The notes under the pieces are model-generated. The model saw only the letters and a program-made list of their open reading frames with translations, ran no database searches and was not told where the DNA came from. A DNA stretch of 64,000 nucleotides from an uncultured Desulfomonile sp. (lineage in GTDB: Bacteria > Desulfobacterota > Desulfomonilia > Desulfomonilales > Desulfomonilaceae). The stretch is taken from assembly GCA_903952205.1 (NCBI GenBank), contig CAJBEZ010000104.1, forward strand, positions 1-64,000, in the 5' to 3' direction. The position numbers were made by a program, and so were the translations under genes. Numbering within the stretch: position 1 is the first letter of the stretch; every line of letters begins with the position of its first letter. Of the stretch, positions 45,384 to 55,355 are shown piece after piece.

Positions 45384-47105
45384 TCATGGCCCTGGTTCAG
45401 AAAGAAAACGCACAAAATAATCTGACGCTCCTGGTACTTTGTTCCAACCTTCACCAATAAGATTCATGAGCTGAGGTTGCTTTACTACCACTGCCTTAAA
45501 TCCTGCCGTTTTTAAGGCATCTAAAGCCTCATTTCTTTTGATAGCGGCATTCTGAAGAAAGCCCTCGACATCCGTAATTTCTCCGACCGCTCGCACTCCA
45601 GCCATTTTGGCCCAATAAATCTTATTATTTACTGGATAAAACACGGCGATTTTATCTAGTTTGCCCACATGATTATCATTCAGAAAATCTTTAACAGCGA
45701 TCATTTCCATAAAAGTGTCGCTATGAGAAATCTTGCCGGCTGAATAATGCAGTGCCCTGTGACTTTGATCCACGACAAAGCCAATTACCATCCCCATCAT
45801 AAACGCCACCAGCAAAACCGCCTGAATCATGAAGGCGTTGAGCTTGGTGAAGTCTGCGACTTTATATTCAGGAGTAATGACAAAAGCTGTAAAACCAAGA
45901 AACAGGAATGCCGCCACATAACGAATTTCCATTGAAACCAGGCAATAAATTCCTGTACCCGCCAGGCAAATCATCATGAGTGTCAGGAAGACAGACGGAG
46001 GTCGAATCCTTGGATTAGGAAATTCAGCGTTTCTGAACTGGGAAAAAAACCAGATAAGCATGACCAAAGTCGGCGCCCAAATCTGGGTTATTAGATCAAC
46101 AACATTTTTAACGATGGCATTGAATTGGGCCCTCAAGTTGAGAACCGGTTTTATGCCCATTGCCCAGTAGGCTGGATCCCCATGGGGAAAAGTTGACAGT
46201 GTTCCCTGATCGTAGAGCAAGACGTCAGGGTCACTGTGCAAAAGTTTTGGCAAATGAACGGGACTCCCTTCGCCAGCCACATAGTAAGCGTAATTGTAGC
46301 TTCCAACTTCTCCAATTGACAAATGACCCGCCTTCAGAGACTGGGAGATCACCACTGGCGAACTCAGGATTAGCATTACACCTACCGAGAGTAATATTCT
46401 GGGAATCGCCTTTCTCAAAGAACTGCAATGCAGCGCCGCAAGTGCGAACAACAATATAGAGAACGGGAAAAAGAAAGTCTTGCAAACGTAACCTAGCCCT
46501 GTTGTTAACCCTAAACAGGCAAAACCCAAAAAACTGTCCGGCGATCGCTTGATGTTCAGGAGAGCTGTAAGAGACAGCAGCACAAAGATGAATACCAGTA
46601 TGTCCGGGGCTACGATCTGAATCCTCACCCAGATCAAAGACGTAACAAGAAAGATTGAAAAAACCACAGCTTTAACTATATGAGATGGTAAGGGGCAGCG
46701 TTCCCTATCGACTTGGATTTCATCTGTCAACCGATGAACAAAAAAATCACAGGCCCCCATTGCAGCTAAGAAAATGACAAAATTAAAAAACTTTACGGAA
46801 TATAGTTCGTTGAGAGGTGTTGTGGGAACAATATATTCGAATAACGCCAACAGAATTGAATAACCAGGGGAATATCCCAGAAGAACGGCTTCATTCCATA
46901 ATCCCTCACGGAAAGCCTCGGCCATATCCAGATACGCAATGGCGTCACCATTCACATAATGCCTGGTGGTATAAGCCAGGATCCCAGCAGCCAACGCGCC
47001 GAATATCCAAAAACCAATGCGAACTCTTGTATTCCATCGGTTTGGATCGGAAACTGCGTTATTAAAATTTAATACGGTCTCAGCCCAACCCATCTTCGGT
47101 CTCAC
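45384..47105 (-). CDS. Polytopic GT-C-type glycosyltransferase-like protein (tandem copy 1)
   Basis: A 573-residue membrane protein with about ten helices. The first periplasmic loop has YVNGDAIAYLDMAEA, a place where GT-C (PMT/ArnT-like, GT39/GT83) enzymes carry their catalytic acidic residue. Such enzymes use polyprenyl-phosphate sugars and act on the periplasmic side of the membrane. It resembles the next gene along the whole length (for example MAGVRAVGEITD here, MAGVRVTGEIED there), so the two are tandem duplicates. The acceptor is unknown. It shares the strand with the type C SGNH gene. Confidence 0.75.
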   Translation of the reverse strand: MRPKMGWAETVLNFNNAVSDPNRWNTRVRIGFWIFGALAAGILAYTTRHYVNGDAIAYLDMAEAFREGLWNEAVLLGYSPGYSILLALFEYIVPTTPLNELYSVKFFNFVIFLAAMGACDFFVHRLTDEIQVDRERCPLPSHIVKAVVFSIFLVTSLIWVRIQIVAPDILVFIFVLLSLTALLNIKRSPDSFLGFACLGLTTGLGYVCKTFFFPFSILLFALAALHCSSLRKAIPRILLSVGVMLILSSPVVISQSLKAGHLSIGEVGSYNYAYYVAGEGSPVHLPKLLHSDPDVLLYDQGTLSTFPHGDPAYWAMGIKPVLNLRAQFNAIVKNVVDLITQIWAPTLVMLIWFFSQFRNAEFPNPRIRPPSVFLTLMMICLAGTGIYCLVSMEIRYVAAFLFLGFTAFVITPEYKVADFTKLNAFMIQAVLLVAFMMGMVIGFVVDQSHRALHYSAGKISHSDTFMEMIAVKDFLNDNHVGKLDKIAVFYPVNNKIYWAKMAGVRAVGEITDVEGFLQNAAIKRNEALDALKTAGFKAVVVKQPQLMNLIGEGWNKVPGASDYFVRFLSEPGP

Positions 47106-47124
47106 TTTTTGGCAATTTAAACAT

Positions 47125-48846
47125 TTACAGGATCAATATCCAGTATGTTTGAGTTCCTGGCGCCTTCAGCCATCCTTCACCAATGAGTTTTTGCCATTCA
47201 GTTCCCTTGGCTATTACGGCGGTAATGCCCTCATTTTTCAAAAGATCCAGGTACACTGAGCGATCTGCTCTGGATAAATCCAGAAATTTATCAGGGTCCT
47301 CAATTTCACCGGTGACTCTGACGCCGGCCATTCTGGCCCACTGTATTGGTGGGCTGCCAACAACAGCTACATGATTTCCCGAAACTATGCCATGCCTGGT
47401 AAGGAAGTAACAAACTCTTGTCTCTTCGCGATATGCCCTCTGGTAGGAATGTTTCCCATCCTGAAACGACAGTCCCCTCCCGGCTTCATCAAAGCTACAT
47501 TCCAAAACAGATCCCAATAGTAATATTACCAATGCCAAGGATAGCAGTTCACTTGTCCCAAACCTCCCCCAAACCTTCTTAACTGCCCCCTGACGTATTC
47601 CAAAAACAAGACCGGCTGTTCCAGCAAAAAGGAACGGGGCCACATATCTTGGTTCCATGCATGTCATAGCGAACAAGAATATCCCTGATAACGCTGTTAA
47701 TAGAAGCAAAATTTGCGGACTCACTGGAAAAAATCGGCCGAATATAAATGATCCGACGCAAATCTGGAATAGGGCCCACACAAGGATGGCCCATAACCAG
47801 TGCGACTGTTCCGGGATTTCCATAAGATTCCTCAGAAACAACCCTATATGCGCGCCATGATCATATTTTGGATTTATCCCTATCGTCCAGTAAGTGACAT
47901 CAAATGTGAAGGGCCTGGTGCAAATATTTCCGGTATCATAAATTGCGATCCTCGGCTCATTTTGCAGAACTTTCCCCGGATGGTCAGGTACCCCTTGTCC
48001 TCCGATCAATTTGGCGTACACGTGACGTCCGCCCTCTCCATAAGAAAAACTTCCTTTTTTCAAATACAATGCTGTCAACAAGGGGCCTGTTATTAATAAA
48101 AAGCACAGGACAGCAACTGCGACCCTTGTCATGGATTTGCGAAGGGCGCCCACTGAAAAAGCAGCCAAAATAAGGAAGAAAGGAGAGAGAAGGAACATAA
48201 AGGCTTTTGCCAGATAACCAAGTCCCAACAAGATTCCCAGGACAATGAATTTGAAATGGGGCGTCGGATTTTTCCTTATCCACAGCAAAACAGATAGAGT
48301 CAGCAATATCAGGCAAAACACCAACATGTCAGGATTGATCAGTCGTAATCTGACAGACACTACTGAAGTGACAAGGAAGGTCGAATACAGGATGGTTTGG
48401 GTCCACATCCAGGCAAGAGGTTTCTCCCCTGCATTTGTAATGGCCGTATGTTCACGTTTCAAAAAACGTAAGAATATTTCCAGCGCTCCAAGGGTAGCAA
48501 TAAATACTAAATAATTAAGACCTTTAGCACATATAATCTCGTTGAATGGATTGAGTTGGAGCGCACTTTGGAAAATAACAAAAAGCAAGCTGTACAAAGG
48601 GCTGAAAGTAAAATTTGCCGAATCACTCCAGTTAAACTGTTTTATAGCCTCGCCAATCTCAATGTACGCTATAGCGTCATTGTTGATAAAAAAACGGCTT
48701 GAATAAGCGTTTATTCCTCCAATTACAATGGCAAAAATCCAGAAAAATATCCGGATCCTCTTTGAGTTATGAAATGCTGATAGTCTCAAAATTGCCTCGA
48801 AGTGTGACAATAACAACCTACCACAAAACAAGGATTTCTTGACCAT
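47125..48846 (-). CDS. Polytopic GT-C-type glycosyltransferase-like protein (tandem copy 2)
   Basis: Paralogue of the protein encoded by the gene at 45384-47105. The open frame extends to 48957, but I place the start at the ATG at 48846. It then has 573 residues, exactly the length of its paralogue, and no longer overlaps the divergent gene at 48929. The shared core begins at RIRIFFWIFAIVIGG and includes FFINNDAIAYIEIGEA, the probable catalytic loop. About ten membrane helices follow. A short periplasmic C-terminal domain ends both copies. It probably transfers a sugar from a lipid carrier; donor and acceptor are unknown. Confidence 0.75.
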   Translation of the reverse strand: MVKKSLFCGRLLLSHFEAILRLSAFHNSKRIRIFFWIFAIVIGGINAYSSRFFINNDAIAYIEIGEAIKQFNWSDSANFTFSPLYSLLFVIFQSALQLNPFNEIICAKGLNYLVFIATLGALEIFLRFLKREHTAITNAGEKPLAWMWTQTILYSTFLVTSVVSVRLRLINPDMLVFCLILLTLSVLLWIRKNPTPHFKFIVLGILLGLGYLAKAFMFLLSPFFLILAAFSVGALRKSMTRVAVAVLCFLLITGPLLTALYLKKGSFSYGEGGRHVYAKLIGGQGVPDHPGKVLQNEPRIAIYDTGNICTRPFTFDVTYWTIGINPKYDHGAHIGLFLRNLMEIPEQSHWLWAILVWALFQICVGSFIFGRFFPVSPQILLLLTALSGIFLFAMTCMEPRYVAPFLFAGTAGLVFGIRQGAVKKVWGRFGTSELLSLALVILLLGSVLECSFDEAGRGLSFQDGKHSYQRAYREETRVCYFLTRHGIVSGNHVAVVGSPPIQWARMAGVRVTGEIEDPDKFLDLSRADRSVYLDLLKNEGITAVIAKGTEWQKLIGEGWLKAPGTQTYWILIL

Positions 48847-48928
48847 GTATGGAGCTTGTGTATAAATGCCGATAATCAGGAACAAGAAGAAAGTCCACAA
48901 AACCAGAGAGGTCCGGAGGAGGGTCAAG

Positions 48929-51301
48929 ATGAAGGAAAAAAACATGTTCCCTTTCAAAACTGTGCTAAGCTTGAGGCCTCTAATTGATTTCTGGAACAGG
49001 ACAGTTAACTCACCTGAAGCCTCTTGGGGATTATCTCAGGAAGAATTAGTCTCCAAACTGGATGAGGCTATAGAACTTCTAGATCCTATAACTGATTTTT
49101 CAGCTCTGGAAAGGCATCAAGGACTTATAAAGACCTTAATGTCGGCGGTATTTCCGAGAGCTTCCTGGGAAACTCAGCTTGCCGGCGCGTTCCTACCGTT
49201 CCAACTAAGACCTTTTTTCGTGTCACCTCTTTTGAGAAAAAAGATTGTAGGTAGTGACGGGTCTCTCAAGGGCAACCCCTTTCCTGATCAGGAAACCTAC
49301 AACGAAAAACTACTATTGCGTGCCTATTTGATCATCCTGAAAAAGTTCTATGAGATCGACAGCGACCTCGGATCAGCGTTGACCATTATCATCCCGGACA
49401 ACGACACAGGCTTGGACAAGTACTTCAACCTTTTGATTCAGGACAAGTTCGTAATATCCAATAGTCTCTCCGATCCCCCTGAGTTGACCGAGTCCGACAG
49501 GCGGGAAATTCAGGATAACCTTTCGGATATAAATGTTTTGAGCCGCATCATCCCAATTGAAAAATTTGAATTTCAGGGATTCTCAGTCGTTTATGCGGAA
49601 GACGTTACCTCTGAGGCCGTAATATCCAATTTGGAGAAAGAAGCTGTAGAATGTTACTCCTTAAAAAATACAACCGGACTAGCTCTCCTGAAAACGCAGC
49701 TAAGAACCTTATTGGGAGTGCCTGATTTGAAGGTTGGGGTCATGGCCATTGATGGGGATCAGGGTTTCATTTTCAAAGACGCGGGTTTAGGAAACAGGGA
49801 AAATATGTTTCTGTCTCCTATACGTTTTCATCTTTCGGCGTTTGATGGAACGCATTTCCAAACTGTTCTTAAAGACGGTGAAACAATAGTTGTTTCTGAT
49901 CTGTCAATCGACCCGTTAAAACTGCAACCGGATATTGATTTGCTGGAAAAAGACGCAAAATCGTTACTTGTCACTCCTCTAAAATATGGCCAAAAATCTA
50001 TAGGGCTTCTTTGCCTTACTTCAGGGCATCCGATGGAGTTCCAATTTCAACATTCAGGGTTGATAAATAAGATTGTCCCAATTCTCTCTCTAGTCTTAAA
50101 AAATGAAATTGATGAGCGCAATGCAGTGATTGATAGATCTATCCTGGAAAATTGCAGCGCTGTGCACAGGTCAATTCTGTGGCGTTTTCGACAGGTGGCT
50201 ATGGACAGCCTGGAAAATTCCCGGAAAGGTTTCTTTGAGGAATTCGGTCCAGTTATTTTCAAGGATGTTCATGCTCTATATGCGACAGCCGATATTAGGG
50301 GGGCGTCAATCGGTAGGAATAGAAGTATTCAGACAGATCTTGCCAAACAGCTAAATCTTGCTCTGGAAATAGTCTCCGCCGCTGTTTCCAAGAAGGCGTT
50401 TCCAATTCTCGATGAGGCGAGTCATCAGATTCGAGGGCGTCTTAGAAAAATATCCGAAGGTGTAACAACCGGTGATGAACAACCAATCATAGATCTTATT
50501 CAAGCTGAAATTGAACCACTTTTCCCGTTTTTGAGAACTCTCGGGCCGGAATTGGCCAAGGCGATCGACGAATATGAGAATTCACTTGATCCAAAGACCC
50601 GCACAGTTTTCCATGAGAGGCGAGATCTTGAAGAAAGTATAGCCCTTCTAAGTACCACTCTGTCTAATTATCTGGAAAAGGAACAGGGGCACGCTCAGTC
50701 CATTTTCCCCCACTTCTTTGACAAACGTAAGACGGACGGGGTGGACTACGTGATGTATCTTGGAGAATCAATGGTCGAAAAACTCAAGTTCAATGAAGTC
50801 TATGTTAAGAATCTTAGGCTCTGGCAGTTGATCGTTTGCTGCGGGATGGCATGGCATAATTCAGCGATTCGCCCGAGGCTAAAGACGCCACTTGAAGTGA
50901 GTCACGTGGTGTTGGTGAGTCATAGTCCAATTTGCATACGGTTTCGATTTGATCAGAAGAGATTTGATGTCGAAAGCTCCCCATACATTGGTCATGAAAT
51001 AATCAGGTCCCTTGTTGGCGGAGCAACGACAAAAATCGATAATGACAAACTCTCCCAACCTGACAAAATAGCGATCGTGTACTCTCGGCCGGAAGAAGCT
51101 ACTGAAATGAAAAGACATATTTCTTATCTTCAGGACAACCATTACCTGATGGATGATCTTGAATACGTAGAGTTGAATGAACTCGAGGGTATTCAACAAG
51201 GGTTGAGAGCCCTCCGTGTTAGCGTCAATGTTCATTCTGATCAACTTTCAAAAAGGATTTCTGAGATGGATCGCCAGGGTGCTCAGATAGTTTCCGATTA
51301 A
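48929..51301 (+). CDS. Large GAF-like-domain protein of unknown function
   Basis: A 790-residue soluble protein I cannot assign to a known function. The ATG at 48929 has GGAGG upstream; the frame is open back to 48866. A GAF-like segment lies at about residues 260-390 (VGVMAIDGDQGFIFKDAG, then SLLVTPLKYGQKSIGLLCL). A central part (DVHALYATADIRGAS) precedes helical stretches and a C-terminal region with LRLWQLIVCCGMAWHN. No kinase, cyclase or phosphodiesterase motif was found. It is divergent from the glycosyltransferase pair and precedes an LptF-type gene by 41 bases, so it may be co-transcribed with it. Confidence 0.7.
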   Translation: MKEKNMFPFKTVLSLRPLIDFWNRTVNSPEASWGLSQEELVSKLDEAIELLDPITDFSALERHQGLIKTLMSAVFPRASWETQLAGAFLPFQLRPFFVSPLLRKKIVGSDGSLKGNPFPDQETYNEKLLLRAYLIILKKFYEIDSDLGSALTIIIPDNDTGLDKYFNLLIQDKFVISNSLSDPPELTESDRREIQDNLSDINVLSRIIPIEKFEFQGFSVVYAEDVTSEAVISNLEKEAVECYSLKNTTGLALLKTQLRTLLGVPDLKVGVMAIDGDQGFIFKDAGLGNRENMFLSPIRFHLSAFDGTHFQTVLKDGETIVVSDLSIDPLKLQPDIDLLEKDAKSLLVTPLKYGQKSIGLLCLTSGHPMEFQFQHSGLINKIVPILSLVLKNEIDERNAVIDRSILENCSAVHRSILWRFRQVAMDSLENSRKGFFEEFGPVIFKDVHALYATADIRGASIGRNRSIQTDLAKQLNLALEIVSAAVSKKAFPILDEASHQIRGRLRKISEGVTTGDEQPIIDLIQAEIEPLFPFLRTLGPELAKAIDEYENSLDPKTRTVFHERRDLEESIALLSTTLSNYLEKEQGHAQSIFPHFFDKRKTDGVDYVMYLGESMVEKLKFNEVYVKNLRLWQLIVCCGMAWHNSAIRPRLKTPLEVSHVVLVSHSPICIRFRFDQKRFDVESSPYIGHEIIRSLVGGATTKIDNDKLSQPDKIAIVYSRPEEATEMKRHISYLQDNHYLMDDLEYVELNELEGIQQGLRALRVSVNVHSDQLSKRISEMDRQGAQIVSD

Positions 51302-51342
51302 ATATCGAGAGAATAAAAATTTTGTCCAAAAAAGTTTAATAC

Positions 51343-52533
51343 TTGAAACTCATAGATAAATATGTATTCCGTGAAATAAGTGTTTCGTTCCTTTTCTGTT
51401 TTGCTATTTTTCTGGTTACCGGGGTTATAGCAGGCTTTCTTCCGATTCTGCAAAAGGGAATGGAGTCTGGACTGGAGTTGACGATCATATTGTTTCAGGC
51501 TTTGGCAAACGCTCTCCCCGGCACTCTTGTCACAGTCGCCCCTCTGTCTATAGCAGTCGGAATATTGCTTGGCCTGGGTAGGATGGCTTCCGACAATGAA
51601 ATTTCCGCTATCAAGTCCAGCGGAATTTCTATAACTCGACTGCTTCCTCCTGTTTTGACCCTTGGTTTCCTTGGTTTTTGCCTTAGCCTTATGTGCACTT
51701 TGGTTCTTATACCAAAGGGCATCTCAGAGGGCAAAAGGCTTATGTATGAGGCTTTAACGAAACGGATAGATGCGGGGATCGAGGAGCGGGTCTTTTTTGA
51801 TTCTTTGAAGAACATGATTATGTATGTCGAGCAGATTGATTCTTCTTCAGGCCTTATGAGCAGGATATTTATCAGGGAATCATCGAAGCCGGATGATGTG
51901 ACAACAATCCTGGCCAAGAAAGGAAAGGTGGCTACTGACCCTGAAGGTAAGTCATTTATAATGGATTTAAGAGATGGAGTTGTTCTGAAGGAAGACTCTC
52001 GCGGGGATTCCACAGGCAATCTTGCTTTTGAGAGCTATGTTTTCAAGTATCCATTGGCTCAGATTAACCTTGAAAAGGAACAGAAATCTCTTGAGGAATT
52101 GTCAATATCAGAAATTCGAGAGAGGATCCAAACAATAACCAGGGAAACCGGCGACGGCACGGATCAATCAAGGGCTTTTAAGCGAAGGGCGGACATATTC
52201 GCTCGTATACTGATTCTTCAAAGGTTCGTTTACCCTTTTTCCTGTATAGCGCTAGCTTTCATCTCTTTTCCCATTGGTCTTGTAAACTTTGGCAAAGGCA
52301 GACTCAATAATGTCTCGCTGGGACTTGTGGCGATTTTTGGGTATTATGCGTTGACACTGGCCGCTGAGAGAGCCGCTCGCTCCTATTTGATCATTCCGGA
52401 AATTGCAGTCCCCGCTCCCGCACTGTTTTTTATTGTTTTCAGCGTATACTTGATAGACAGGGTTCGCAGGGAAAGGTTGTCAACAGTAGCCGCCATATTT
52501 GATAAAGTCCTGGCAAAATGTCGCAGAAGATGA
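51343..52533 (+). CDS. LptF/LptG-family lipopolysaccharide export permease
   Basis: A 396-residue inner-membrane subunit of the YjgP/YjgQ family, which with LptB extracts LPS from the inner membrane. It starts with the family pattern LIDKYVFREISVSFLFCFA, has helices near 15-35, 55-80 and 100-125, a periplasmic beta-jellyroll (about 130-270) and three C-terminal helices (FARILILQRFVYPFSCIAL). Start is TTG at 51343. The usual partner gene (lptG) is not adjacent, so this is a lone copy. It may export LPS or the cluster's own glycolipid. Confidence 0.85.
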   Translation: MKLIDKYVFREISVSFLFCFAIFLVTGVIAGFLPILQKGMESGLELTIILFQALANALPGTLVTVAPLSIAVGILLGLGRMASDNEISAIKSSGISITRLLPPVLTLGFLGFCLSLMCTLVLIPKGISEGKRLMYEALTKRIDAGIEERVFFDSLKNMIMYVEQIDSSSGLMSRIFIRESSKPDDVTTILAKKGKVATDPEGKSFIMDLRDGVVLKEDSRGDSTGNLAFESYVFKYPLAQINLEKEQKSLEELSISEIRERIQTITRETGDGTDQSRAFKRRADIFARILILQRFVYPFSCIALAFISFPIGLVNFGKGRLNNVSLGLVAIFGYYALTLAAERAARSYLIIPEIAVPAPALFFIVFSVYLIDRVRRERLSTVAAIFDKVLAKCRRR

Positions 52534-52619
52534 AACTTTCTCATTTGAAATAGCGAGACAGAAGATGGATCCAATACATCATTCTCCTCAAGTGACAAAT
52601 CATTTCATCGAAAAATTAA

Positions 52620-53393
52620 CTAATTTTTGAAAGACTTTAATACCGCCGCCATAAAGAAAGTCAGAACTCCTGACGAGATGGCGATTGCTGCAGGCGGGTA
52701 TTCCGCAAAATACCAAGAATAAATTACTAGACAGAACAATGACATCACGATTTGAACAGAAACCAGAGCCTGAAAAAATCGATTCTCAAAAGGCGGCGTT
52801 TCCGGGACATAACACTCTATTTTGGGCCATACCCAAACCACCAGGAGTTCATAAACCAGCAACGACAATATGATTCCCCACAGGACATCGTTTGGGAAGT
52901 GAGCGCCGACAAAAATCCTGGATAATCCTACAAGACTACCAAAAAACAGTAAAATAAACTTGAACATTCGAGAAGGACTAAAATGGGCTAGCGCAAGGGA
53001 TGTGGCGAAAGCGGCGGCGCTGTGACCTGACGGAAATGATCCAGACCGCAATACAGGTCCCAGGAAATGAATCGTCCCTAAGGCTTCTGTTGGCCTCAAT
53101 ACCGGGATTATTACTTTAATGAGGTTAACTGCAATGGACGCGCCAATTAACATAGCTAGCCCAAAGGCGGTGATCCTTGGATTGACAAGGATAAACATAC
53201 CCAAAATGATACCCAATAGTAAGCCATCCCCAAGGGTCGTCATGGATATCCAGAATAGATCTGAAAGATTGGAATGTAAGGAGTTTAACCGCAGGAATAT
53301 TTCTGCGTTGAAGGCGTTAACAAAAAAGGACGTGACTATAAGCCCAAGTAGTAGCAGCAAATTAACTGAAACAGGAAGATTGTGTTTTGCCAT
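52620..53393 (-). CDS. PAP2-family membrane phosphatase
   Basis: A 257-residue integral membrane phosphatase. The three PAP2 motifs are present: KVIIPVLRP (K-x6-RP), PSGHSAAAFA (PSGH) and SRIFVGAHFPNDVLWG (SR-x5-H-x3-D). About six helices surround them. Family members hydrolyse undecaprenyl pyrophosphate or phosphatidyl phosphates on the periplasmic side, and some dephosphorylate lipid A. In this setting recycling of a polyprenyl carrier is a reasonable guess. It lies just downstream of a GT-C gene on the same strand. Confidence 0.9.
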   Translation of the reverse strand: MAKHNLPVSVNLLLLLGLIVTSFFVNAFNAEIFLRLNSLHSNLSDLFWISMTTLGDGLLLGIILGMFILVNPRITAFGLAMLIGASIAVNLIKVIIPVLRPTEALGTIHFLGPVLRSGSFPSGHSAAAFATSLALAHFSPSRMFKFILLFFGSLVGLSRIFVGAHFPNDVLWGIILSLLVYELLVVWVWPKIECYVPETPPFENRFFQALVSVQIVMSLFCLVIYSWYFAEYPPAAIAISSGVLTFFMAAVLKSFKN

Positions 53394-53427
53394 AAGACCT
53401 GTTGCCGGTTACTTTTTTAAACGCGAA

Positions 53428-55164
53428 TCAATATGACTTGTCAGTGGTCAATCCTGAGCCATGTGGGGAAGTTTGATTATCATTTTTCAATACGTAAACT
53501 GCGCCATCCTTTGGAAATACTCTTTGAAAGGGGAAAATTTTCTCGACCGTGTAACCGGGGAGGGGACCTAAAGTCAAAAGGAAATCTTCTCTATCGACCC
53601 ACCACCAACTAAGTCCTGGTTTTTGTACATAACCTTTGTTGTAGCAATTGTAGCCATTAAATTCGAATCCTCCATCCAGTGAACAGGGTGGCACGGCTAG
53701 ATCATTGACGACATAGTCCTGAGCCTGTTTCAGCGCCAATTTTGTCCTGACTAAATCATGAACTCCGCCAACAGAGAAAAGCCCCATAATAATCATAACG
53801 ATAAAAGCGGGAATAAGTGATTTTTTCCAAAAAACAAGATTAAGGGATTTGGCCTTTTCGCTTACAATCCAAATGATAATAAAAACGAAAACAGGGATAA
53901 GATACCGGTCATGATAACCCGTAAACAAAATTGTCCCGGAATAAATCATCGTAAGAGCGAGAGAGAATGTAGACGCCGTAATGGGCGTGTCAATATCACA
54001 TTTTCTGGCTGGAAATAGAATGTTAGAGATCGAGGAATAAGCCATGATGGCTATGGCGAACGCACTCATTGCGGCAAGGTAAGCCAGGCAGTAATACAGT
54101 GTAGGGGGGATTTGCCATACCCGTGGTATGTTCATCAGGTAAGTGTCCTTCAAAAGTAGCGGACCAATACCAAAGTCAATTATGATGTTGCGAAAGAATA
54201 CTACAGACGGGTGAAACATTCCTGTCAGTATACCGGTTTGCAGCAATATGAAAAAGACAGTTAAGACTTTGAAGTAAGTTCGAAAAACTTTCCTTGAGTA
54301 CAGCTCCTTCAGACTTAAGGCAACGACCGGAGAAACAAGAACACTTACATAACCAATGCCAAAGGCCAACCTCTCAGAGAGCAATCTCAGGTATCCATAA
54401 ACGCCCAGCGCCAATGGATCGCTAATCATTCTATGAATGACTTCATGGTCGGTTAACGATGTGCTCCCGAATTTTTTCAGGGCAATTTCGAATCCGACCC
54501 ACGGTATGATCGCAATCAAAACCGTCATCATGAAGATCTGAAATTTCCCCATTTGTCTGGCTTTTGGGTGAATGAACGTAAACAAGATCAGAGTGACAGG
54601 TATGGCGATGGCAATCTGTCGTGTCAGTAAAGCCGCCAAGGCGACTACAAGTCCGACGGCGACTAGAATTCTACTCTGTCGTTCTATCCCTTCAGTAATG
54701 AACAGCGCAGAAAATATCATTATGCCGACTAGAGTCACGTCGGTCATAAACGTAAAGGATTGCGACAGAAACAGAGGATTGGCGATTAAAGTCAGCGCAC
54801 CCCAAAATGCAAGACTACTGGAAGCGCCGGTCCTCTTCAAGAAGACCATCAACGCAACAGAACCTAATACCGCCATGACGAGCACGGACACACGGAGCAC
54901 TGTCACAGAAAAGCCAAAAATTTTTGTGAAAGCGAAACCCCAGATTAAATGTGTGAGTAAAGACGGGCCACCATCTCCCCAACCGGTCGCCGGCACGCAT
55001 CCATCGCAGGTGACTATTTGGAGGGCTTTGATAAATGACCAATCGTCATTAATCATAAACTCGCCGGAGGGACCGATGAACCAGATGATAAAGCCCCACA
55101 CCAGAACCAGAAACAAAGCTGGAGAGACATAAGAATAAAAGGTTTTTTCAGTTCCTAATGACAT
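53428..55164 (-). CDS. Polytopic GT-C-type glycosyltransferase-like protein (third copy)
   Basis: A 578-residue membrane protein with about ten helices. The first loop carries MINDDWSFIKALQ, with an acidic pair at the spot where PMT/ArnT-like enzymes have their catalytic Asp. It is related in layout to the tandem pair at 45-49 kb but is not a close copy. The C-terminal periplasmic part is rich in Cys, Gly and aromatic residues (PPCSLDGGFEFNGYNCYNKG). It probably uses a lipid-linked sugar donor. The PAP2 gene follows after 34 bases. Confidence 0.75.
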   Translation of the reverse strand: MSLGTEKTFYSYVSPALFLVLVWGFIIWFIGPSGEFMINDDWSFIKALQIVTCDGCVPATGWGDGGPSLLTHLIWGFAFTKIFGFSVTVLRVSVLVMAVLGSVALMVFLKRTGASSSLAFWGALTLIANPLFLSQSFTFMTDVTLVGIMIFSALFITEGIERQSRILVAVGLVVALAALLTRQIAIAIPVTLILFTFIHPKARQMGKFQIFMMTVLIAIIPWVGFEIALKKFGSTSLTDHEVIHRMISDPLALGVYGYLRLLSERLAFGIGYVSVLVSPVVALSLKELYSRKVFRTYFKVLTVFFILLQTGILTGMFHPSVVFFRNIIIDFGIGPLLLKDTYLMNIPRVWQIPPTLYYCLAYLAAMSAFAIAIMAYSSISNILFPARKCDIDTPITASTFSLALTMIYSGTILFTGYHDRYLIPVFVFIIIWIVSEKAKSLNLVFWKKSLIPAFIVMIIMGLFSVGGVHDLVRTKLALKQAQDYVVNDLAVPPCSLDGGFEFNGYNCYNKGYVQKPGLSWWWVDREDFLLTLGPLPGYTVEKIFPFQRVFPKDGAVYVLKNDNQTSPHGSGLTTDKSY

Positions 55165-55355
55165 AATTTGAGTGTTTGGACATCACTGTCCCCATTGCTC
55201 CCCGTTTTTAACCCACCCCTTTATATTCGGCTCTTTGAGTGGGATTCTTTTCAAAGAAACATCGGCGATTATACAGCGAGGGGGCAATCATGTAAAGAGT
55301 TGATAACTCACTTGAACTAACAATCTAACGTGCCTGGCTCCGTTTATTCCTTTAA

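Noticed and set aside
51495-52019. 174-codon minus-strand frame within the LptF-type gene
   Set aside because: Antisense shadow; low-complexity Ser/Arg-rich translation and no family match.
54572-55132. 186-codon plus-strand frame opposite a glycosyltransferase gene
   Set aside because: Antisense shadow of a well-supported membrane protein, with composition typical of reversed hydrophobic codons.
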